From CAZESH01 sp964514665 (GTDB lineage: Bacteria; Bacillota; Bacilli; Paenibacillales; KCTC-25726), in contig CAZESH010000050.1 in assembly GCA_964514665.1 (NCBI GenBank), positions 1 to 19,531 on the forward strand: DNA of 19,531 nucleotides, given 5' to 3'. Shown here one piece after another: positions 14,898 to 19,531 of the stretch. Every line of letters starts with the position of its first letter. Within the stretch, counting starts at the first letter, position 1. The notes under the pieces are model-generated. The model saw nothing but the letters and a program-made list of their open reading frames with translations, searched no databases and was not told the origin of the DNA. The translations under genes were made by a program, and so were the position numbers.

Positions 14898-16841
14898 GTG
14901 ATAGACCAAAAATCGCTTGAACACCGGAAAATGGAAAAGCAACTGTCGTTTATCTTCTCGTTTTATTTGGGAGTAATAATGCTGGCCGCGCTGCTGTGCG
15001 CTTTGGTCGCAGCTGATTCGGCCGCGCTGCTGTGGGCGTTTATCGTTTTTTCCCTGGTTTCGCAAGCGGGCTTTTTTGTTTATATGAAGAAAACGTTTGT
15101 CTACGATTTTATTGGCAGCAAGGAAAGCGACAGACGTTTGCTTCCGCACCGGCTTCGCAAGGAAGCGCTGTTCGACTCGCTGTTTGAGCATCATCCCGGC
15201 ATGGTTGCGATTATGGACCGCGATCAGCGGTTGCTCAGGATCAATCTTGCCGGCATCCGCATGCTTGGCAAGCCTTTTGGCGAATTGTCGAACAAGCGCT
15301 TTTGCGAGCTTTTCCTTGCCGAGCGGCAGGAGGCTGTCCGGCAGTTTTTCAGACTGGCAAGCGGCGGACAAGCGCAAACCTTTGAAAGCGTTCTGCTGGG
15401 CGGAAACGGCTATCGCGGCGAAGTGCGGGTTTCCCTGCTCCCGGTGACGGCTTGGACGCAATCAAACGAAGGAGTTGTAGCTGTTTTTCAGGATGTAGCG
15501 GAGAATAAACGGGCCGGGGAACGCATCAAGCATATGGCTTATTATGATGATTTGACAGGGCTGCCTAATCGCAGGCTGTTCTGCGAAAGGCTGGGCGAGG
15601 TAACAGAGGAGTACTTCGGAGTCTCGGTGTTTGTTATTGATATCGATCGTTTTAAATGGATAAACGAATCGCTTGGTCATGATTACGGGAACATGCTGCT
15701 GCTGCAGATCGCCGAATGCCTCACCCGCTGTGTCGGTTCGGATGATTTTGTGGCGAGAATGGAAGGCGATGAGTATGCTCTCTTTTTCCGCAATGTTGCC
15801 ACTCAGGAGCAAAGCGAAAAGCTGGCGATCCATATTTTCAAGGAGCTCGAAATGCCTTTCTTTTTGCAGGAGCATGATTTGCATATTACGATCAGCATGG
15901 GTATCGCTATGGCTTCCAAGGAGCTGTCTGATTTTAATTCTTTGATGAGGAATGCCGATTTGGCTTTGACAGCGGCCAAAGAAAACGGAAAAAACAAATA
16001 CCAGTTCTACGAGCCGGGAATGAATGCCGGCATGATGGAACGCTTAACGCTGGAAAACGAACTGCGCATGGCGTTGCAGCAAAGGGAGTTTGTGTTGTTT
16101 TATCAGCCGCAGTTTGATGCGGCAAGCGGTCGGCTTAAGGGTGTGGAAGCGCTGCTGCGCTGGAATCATCCGCAAAAAGGTCTGGTGCTCCCGGGCAGCT
16201 TTATCCACCATGCGGAAGAGACGGGGCTTATCATCCCGATCGGAAACTGGGTCGTACGGGAAGCGTGCCGACAAATGAAAGAATGGCATCAACGGGGATT
16301 TCCGCGCATTCCGGTATCGGTAAATTTGTCTACACGCCAGTTTTCCCAGACGGAGCTTGTGCAAAGCATCAATCAGGCATTGCAGGCAAGCGGTTTGGAA
16401 GCCCGGTTTTTGGAGCTGGAAATTACGGAAAGTGCGACTGTAGATGTAGATTTGGCGGCGGAAACGTTAATGAATTTGCATCGTTCCGGAGTAAGGATCA
16501 GCATTGACGATTTTGGCACCGGCTACAGCTCGCTCAGTTATTTCAAAAGCTTTCCCATTCACCGCCTAAAAATCGACCGGTCTTTTGTCAGGGATATTAT
16601 GAATGATCCTAATGATGCCGCCATTGTAACTACAATTATCGCAATGGCGCAAAATCTCAACTTGTCCGTCATCGCCGAAGGCGTGGAAAACGAGCAACAG
16701 CTGGAATTTTTGCGGGAGCGCCGCTGCGAAGATGTGCAGGGCTTTTTGTTCAGTCCGCCGCTCTCCGCCGCAGCGTTCGAGCAAGTTTTGAAAACCGAGG
16801 CTGAAGCGGCAGCTGCCGATGAGCGGGGAAATTTAGGTTGA
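14898..16841 (+). CDS. Membrane-anchored PAS-GGDEF-EAL protein, probable c-di-GMP phosphodiesterase
   Basis: Numbering is from an alternative ATG at 14892. I favour the GTG at 14898 because GGGGGA (14886-14891) is correctly spaced for it and abuts the ATG. The protein has two hydrophobic segments (about 19-40 and 45-65), a PAS-like sensor region (about 92-205), a GGDEF domain (about 215-372) beginning YYDDLTGLPNRR, and an EAL domain (about 385-635). The cyclase signature is degenerate, EGDEY at 291-295, and no RxxD inhibitory site is visible next to it. The EAL domain keeps EALLRW (419-424), VNLSTRQF, ELEITES, DDFGTGYSSL (539-548), LKIDRSF, AEGVE and DVQGF, so phosphodiesterase activity looks intact. 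It likely lowers c-di-GMP in response to a signal sensed by the PAS region. The signal is unknown. Confidence 0.93.
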   Translation: MIDQKSLEHRKMEKQLSFIFSFYLGVIMLAALLCALVAADSAALLWAFIVFSLVSQAGFFVYMKKTFVYDFIGSKESDRRLLPHRLRKEALFDSLFEHHPGMVAIMDRDQRLLRINLAGIRMLGKPFGELSNKRFCELFLAERQEAVRQFFRLASGGQAQTFESVLLGGNGYRGEVRVSLLPVTAWTQSNEGVVAVFQDVAENKRAGERIKHMAYYDDLTGLPNRRLFCERLGEVTEEYFGVSVFVIDIDRFKWINESLGHDYGNMLLLQIAECLTRCVGSDDFVARMEGDEYALFFRNVATQEQSEKLAIHIFKELEMPFFLQEHDLHITISMGIAMASKELSDFNSLMRNADLALTAAKENGKNKYQFYEPGMNAGMMERLTLENELRMALQQREFVLFYQPQFDAASGRLKGVEALLRWNHPQKGLVLPGSFIHHAEETGLIIPIGNWVVREACRQMKEWHQRGFPRIPVSVNLSTRQFSQTELVQSINQALQASGLEARFLELEITESATVDVDLAAETLMNLHRSGVRISIDDFGTGYSSLSYFKSFPIHRLKIDRSFVRDIMNDPNDAAIVTTIIAMAQNLNLSVIAEGVENEQQLEFLRERRCEDVQGFLFSPPLSAAAFEQVLKTEAEAAAADERGNLG

Positions 16842-16880
16842 ATGGCGATTAAAGGGATTTTTCTCCCGGGAAAGGTCAAA

Positions 16881-16911
16881 AAAAGAACCCGGATGTTTTC
16901 CGGATTCTTTT
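16881..16911. terminator. Bidirectional intrinsic terminator between convergent genes
   Basis: AAAAGAACCCGGA (16881-16893) pairs with TCCGGATTCTTTT (16899-16911) with one internal mismatch and a five-base loop. A run of seven A residues overlapping the left arm becomes a seven-U tract on the minus strand, and TTTT closes the plus side. It would end the PAS-GGDEF-EAL transcript from the left and the Gly/Tyr-rich small gene from the right. Confidence 0.8.
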
Positions 16912-16968
16912 ATCACAATAAATAGAGGTTTTCTCGTGTCGCATGATTTGAATTTGAAACTTTAGTAT

Positions 16969-17143
16969 TTACCACATATATGGATAACCGTAACCGCCGT
17001 AACCGTAGCCGCCATAATTCCCGTAAGCCCCAATGGCCAGAAGATCGAAAAGCACCAGCGGGATGAATGCCGTGGTTTGCGCTTTGCTGCGATCCGCAGG
17101 AACCACCATTAATTGGCTCGTTTTTTTCGATCAAGGCTTGCAT
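16969..17143 (-). pseudogene. Small Gly/Tyr-rich protein gene with an apparent +1 frameshift in a poly-A tract
   Basis: On the minus strand the frame ending at 16969 encodes a hydrophobic stretch (AFIPLVLFDLLAIGAYG) followed by a Gly/Tyr repeat tail, GGYGYGGYGYPYMW. Such tails occur in small spore-coat-like proteins, but I do not recognise the family. Within this frame the only ATG (17109) would give 46 residues and has no ribosome binding site. A strong site (GAAAGGAGGG) precedes an ATG at 17143 in another frame, MQALIEKNE. The two frames meet at seven A residues (plus-strand T at 17121-17127). Removing one A joins them into a 57-residue protein beginning MQALIEKTSQLMVVPADRSK. This may be a homopolymer sequencing error, a slippage-controlled gene or a true mutation. 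If intact at 17109, the coding sequence is 16969-17109. Confidence 0.6.
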
Positions 17144-17240
17144 GCTTTCCCTCCTTTCAGGAATACTGCCATTGTATTCTTGCGGAAGAAAAATGCATGG
17201 ACATGGATACTTGGATAAGCAACCGTTTTTCTTGCGGCAG

Positions 17241-17678
17241 TCAGTTCTCGACAAGATCGTCAATTTCATTGAGCTTGAACAAATAAGTTCTTTTCTCGTC
17301 GACATGGTAAACGGACACATTGCTGCTGTCCGCATCGTAGTTCAGGATTCTGCAAGGAATGTTGAGGCGAATGCCCTTGCTTTTCACGATGTTTAGCCGG
17401 ACCAATGTTCCTTTTTCCTTGCAGTTCTGGATTTGTTCGACGATGGCTTCATTGGCTTTATCCGTTTGTTTCTCGTTTGTCTGCTCGGCTCGGGCAGTGA
17501 GCGCTTTGTCGATGGCAGGGCCTAGATTCATTCCTTTTAAAATTTTGTAATCGTTTATTTCGTTGGAATTCAATGCATGCAGCAGCTTTTCCAATGCTTT
17601 TCCGTTCGTTTCCCCTTCCACCAGTACCTCGAGGGAGAATAAAAAATTGTCTTTCTTCTGTAGATTGCTTTTTTCCAT
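17241..17678 (-). CDS. Hypothetical protein, 145 residues, unrecognised
   Basis: The protein begins MEKSNLQKKDNFLFSLEVLVEGETNGKALEKLLHALN and looks genuinely coding: charged and soluble with regular alternation of hydrophobic and polar residues. It has no signal peptide or membrane segment. An N-terminal half with a helical, Asn-rich patch is joined by a Gln/Glu/Lys-rich linker (about 65-85) to a C-terminal region, RLNIPCRILNYDADSSNVSVYHVDEKRTYLFKLNEIDDL, that resembles a small beta barrel. I recall similar unnamed proteins in Paenibacillus but cannot assign a family or function. The ATG at 17678 is preferred over the in-frame TTG at 17684, and the ribosome binding site (GGGAT) is weak for both. 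It lies 97 bases upstream of the Gly/Tyr-rich small gene on the same strand. Confidence 0.75.
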   Translation of the reverse strand: MEKSNLQKKDNFLFSLEVLVEGETNGKALEKLLHALNSNEINDYKILKGMNLGPAIDKALTARAEQTNEKQTDKANEAIVEQIQNCKEKGTLVRLNIVKSKGIRLNIPCRILNYDADSSNVSVYHVDEKRTYLFKLNEIDDLVEN

Positions 17679-17818
17679 GATCAAATCCCATTCTCGTTGG
17701 TGTAAGTTTTAATCATTAATATACCATGATTCGCCGCGAAAAAGAAGAAGAGCGGAAAATGGGGGATAGCCGCGGCCCAACCTCAGATTCGTCGAACACG
17801 CACACAAGAAAAATCTCA

Positions 17819-17824
17819 TATAAT
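17819..17824 (+). promoter_or_regulatory. Possible -10 element upstream of the yunC-like gene
   Basis: A perfect TATAAT lies 50 bases before the start codon, but no recognisable TTGACA-type -35 hexamer is found at 16-18 bases upstream. It could be a sigma-A -10 helped by an activator or part of an alternative-sigma promoter (the context reads CATATAAT). Confidence 0.3.
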
Positions 17825-17874
17825 GGCAGGGAACAGGCAAGCAAACGAAGATGGCTTGAAAGGGGAAGGTTATT

Positions 17875-18177
17875 TTGGTGCATATGGAACCTATCTCGAT
17901 AGATGGCTCGTCTGCAATCGGCGTAGAGGTCAAGCTCCCGAAAACCACATTAATCTCCATCTCCACACCGATCGGTTATATTATGTGCGGAGCGCTGGAT
18001 GTGGCCTTGCTAAACGATAAATTAAAAGATCGCAAAATCATCGCGGGCAGAGCTGTCGGCGTAAGGTCTCTGCAGGATCTGCTTGAGGCACCGTTGGAAT
18101 CGGTTACCGAGGAAGCGCAAAAACGAGGAATAACCCCGGGAATGAAGGGGAGCGAAGCCCTCAAATTAATGTTTTGA
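17875..18177 (+). CDS. yunC: YunC-like DUF1805 family protein
   Basis: This 100-residue protein matches Bacillus YunC (about 101 residues) throughout as I recall it. Key shared blocks are VKLPKTTLISI near residue 20, GYIMCGALDVALLNDKLKDR (34-53), AGRAVGVRSLQDLLEAPLES and the C-terminal GMKGSEAL. DUF1805 proteins are small and of unassigned biochemical function. The start is TTG at 17875, followed directly by an in-frame GTG (17878) and an ATG at 17884. The TTG start gives MVHMEP, aligning with the homologue's N terminus, and AAAGGGGAAGG (17859-17869) precedes it. The gene converges on mtnA, with 21 bases between stop codons and no obvious terminator. Family assignment is confident; role unknown. 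Confidence 0.9.
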   Translation: MVHMEPISIDGSSAIGVEVKLPKTTLISISTPIGYIMCGALDVALLNDKLKDRKIIAGRAVGVRSLQDLLEAPLESVTEEAQKRGITPGMKGSEALKLMF

Positions 18178-18198
18178 AGCTTGCGTTCCCTTCTTTCG

Positions 18199-19278
18199 CT
18201 ATTCAAACAGCAGCTTCAGATTGACTTCAAAAGGCGGCATGACCATTCCTTTTTCCGTAATGATCGCGGTGACGTATTCATGCGGCGTGATGTCAAAAGC
18301 CGGGTTAAACACCTTGACGCCTTTTGGAGCCGTGCGTTTTCCAAAGCCCATGACGATTTCGTCTTCATGGCGTTCCTCGATGGGAATCTCGCCGCCGGAT
18401 TTTACCGACATATCGATCGTCGACAAGGGGCATGCAACGTAAAAAGGAATGCCGTGAGCTTTGGCCAAAACGGCTACGCTGTATGTCCCGATTTTGTTGG
18501 CCACATCGCCGTTGGCCGCCACACGGTCCGTTCCGACAATTACGGCGTCAATCAAGCCTTTGGCCATAATCGAAGCGGCCATATTGTCGCAAATCAAGGT
18601 GACGTCCACCCCGGCTTGCATCAGTTCAAAAGCGGTCAAGCGGGCTCCCTGCAGAACAGGTCTGGTTTCGTCGGCGAAAACCTTCAGCTCGATGCCTTTT
18701 TCCTTGGCCAGATAAAGCGGCGCCAGGGCGGTTCCGTATTTGGCGGTGGCCAGACCTCCCGCATTGCAGTGAGTGAGAACGCCCATCCCTTGCCGGAACA
18801 GGGGAAGCCCATGCTCGCCGATCAGGCGGTTGGTCTCTTCATCCTCGGCAAGAATTTTTCTTGCCTCGTCGAGCACGGCCTGCTTTAGCGCAGACAAGCT
18901 TGCTTCCTTCTCACGGACAAGCCCGGCGGCTTTTTCCGTTATCCGCTTCAGCGCCCAGAACAGATTGACTGCGGTGGGACGGGAGGTGGCTAAATAATCC
19001 GTTTGTATCTTAAGATCGGCAAGAAATTGTTCCCCGTTTGCGGCGGATGAATCGCGAACTCCCAAGTAAACGCCGAATGCGGCGGCGATGCCGATCGCCG
19101 GAGCGCCTCTAACAGCCAGATTGCGAATGGCTTCCCAAACCTCCTGTGCGGTTTCGAGCCGCAAATAAACGATTTCCTCGGGCAGCAGACGCTGGTCAAG
19201 CAGCTCCAATTCACTTCCGTTCCAGCGCAAGGATTGAAGCGGGGCTGATTCCTGCTGTTCGTCGTTTATGGTATTCAT
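18199..19278 (-). CDS. mtnA: Methylthioribose-1-phosphate isomerase
   Basis: This 359-residue enzyme isomerises 5-methylthioribose-1-phosphate to 5-methylthioribulose-1-phosphate in the methionine salvage pathway. Visible signatures are AVRGAPAIGIAAAFG (55-69), the catalytic Cys171 in LTHCNAGGLAT, DNMAA (231-235) and the catalytic Asp251 in GTDRVAANGDVANKIGTYS, followed by FDITPHEYVTAIITEKG near the C terminus. These positions correspond to the Cys/Asp pair of the Bacillus enzyme. The ATG at 19278 has GGAGGA six bases upstream. The gene follows the mtnK fragment by 26 bases, reproducing the mtnK-mtnA order of Bacillus. A SAM riboswitch often precedes mtnK in these bacteria, but it would lie outside this window. 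The homologous eIF2B-like fold is excluded by the complete isomerase signatures. Confidence 0.97.
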   Translation of the reverse strand: MNTINDEQQESAPLQSLRWNGSELELLDQRLLPEEIVYLRLETAQEVWEAIRNLAVRGAPAIGIAAAFGVYLGVRDSSAANGEQFLADLKIQTDYLATSRPTAVNLFWALKRITEKAAGLVREKEASLSALKQAVLDEARKILAEDEETNRLIGEHGLPLFRQGMGVLTHCNAGGLATAKYGTALAPLYLAKEKGIELKVFADETRPVLQGARLTAFELMQAGVDVTLICDNMAASIMAKGLIDAVIVGTDRVAANGDVANKIGTYSVAVLAKAHGIPFYVACPLSTIDMSVKSGGEIPIEERHEDEIVMGFGKRTAPKGVKVFNPAFDITPHEYVTAIITEKGMVMPPFEVNLKLLFE

Positions 19279-19304
19279 CGGTCTTCCTCCAATTTTCCTC
19301 TAAT

Positions 19305-19531
19305 TTATGCCGAAGCACGGGCTATTTCCAACATCTGCTCAATCGATTGCGCCCCTGAATGATTTTTGATCAGCTGTCGGCCGATCGACAAGGCGATCCG
19401 TTCGGCCTTTTCCCGCTGCTCGGGGTTTTCGATTTTATCCAGATCGGCGACGTGTGCCAACCCGACCACCCTGCGGATCATTTTGCAGCCGGCATAGCCG
19501 GTCGCATCCTGCAGCAGTCTTTGCATGTAGT
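19305..19531 (-). CDS. mtnK: 5-methylthioribose kinase, C-terminal fragment (5' end cut by window)
   Basis: Only the last 75 or so codons are present, and the frame is open to the right edge. The residues YMQRLLQDATGYAGCKMIRRVVGLAHVADLDKI resemble the C-terminal end of MtnK, which phosphorylates 5-methylthioribose using ATP to give the substrate of MtnA. An internal ATG at 19526 is not the true start because the preceding codon (Tyr) continues the family alignment. The 26-base gap to mtnA and the shared strand indicate one mtnKA transcript running leftward. Confidence 0.88.
   Translation of the reverse strand, partial: YMQRLLQDATGYAGCKMIRRVVGLAHVADLDKIENPEQREKAERIALSIGRQLIKNHSGAQSIEQMLEIARASA

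Noticed and set aside
16865..16874. CCCGGG palindrome after the PAS-GGDEF-EAL gene
   Set aside because: It cannot form a hairpin without a loop. The stable structure just downstream explains termination.
16913..17335. 140-codon minus-strand open frame covering the Gly/Tyr-rich gene
   Set aside because: It begins inside the downstream coding region of the 145-residue protein and translates the repeat region into Arg/Leu-rich sequence, whereas another frame gives the coherent Gly/Tyr tail. Only its internal ATG at 17143 seems relevant.
17709..17966. 85-codon minus-strand open frame overlapping the yunC-like start
   Set aside because: It has no homology I recognise, overlaps a well-supported gene and its ribosome binding site, and has no good start context.
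18181..18888. 235-codon plus-strand open frame over mtnA
   Set aside because: It is antisense to mtnA, whose catalytic motifs are all present, and its composition is low-complexity and His/Arg/Gly-rich.
1..19531. CRISPR arrays, tRNA/rRNA genes, insertion sequences, phage or defence genes
   Set aside because: None was found on reading both strands. The only repeat structures are the operator pair, the long inverted repeat and the terminator hairpins.

Overview
The window looks like a chromosomal segment from a spore-former-type Bacillota, most likely Bacillales and plausibly Paenibacillaceae. Reasons: moderate GC content, strong AGGAGG-type ribosome binding sites, several TTG/GTG starts, and proteins that read like Bacillus orthologues (gluconokinase GntK, YunC-like DUF1805, YwdK-like DUF423, HelD, the mtnK-mtnA methionine salvage pair). 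The assignment is from memory of protein families; no search was run.

Bases 1-6267 hold a plus-strand catabolic cluster: the 3' part of a fumarylacetoacetate-hydrolase-fold 2-keto-3-deoxy-acid dehydratase, an alpha-ketoglutarate-semialdehyde-type aldehyde dehydrogenase, an extended-SDR oxidoreductase, a YjhG/YagF-type xylonate dehydratase, then (after an intrinsic terminator) an iron-type alcohol dehydrogenase. The first four genes fit a non-phosphorylative, Weimberg-like route from a pentose through its aldonic acid to alpha-ketoglutarate. The SDR is the candidate sugar dehydrogenase.

Bases 6268-6746 are mostly non-coding. They contain a long imperfect inverted repeat (6277-6471), a clean terminator hairpin and a probable promoter. 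HelD, an RNA polymerase-associated helicase-like protein, follows at 6747-9092.

Bases 9165-13863 hold a second compact sugar-acid operon: a LacI-family regulator, a LarA-like (DUF2088) protein, gluconokinase and a D-mannonate-oxidoreductase-like SDR. Two copies of a 16-bp sequence with a CACGTG core surround a good sigma-A promoter in front of the regulator, suggesting autoregulation. If the LarA-like protein is a C2 epimerase, the operon would link D-fructuronate, D-mannonate, D-gluconate and 6-phosphogluconate. This is the most interesting hypothesis in the window.

Bases 13885-19531 are housekeeping and signalling genes: a small membrane protein (minus), a DUF423 membrane protein (plus), a membrane-anchored PAS-GGDEF-EAL protein (plus), a Gly/Tyr-rich small protein with an apparent homopolymer frameshift (minus), an unrecognised 145-residue protein (minus), a YunC-like protein (plus), then mtnA and the 3' end of mtnK (minus). 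No tRNA, rRNA, CRISPR array, insertion sequence or prophage gene was seen.
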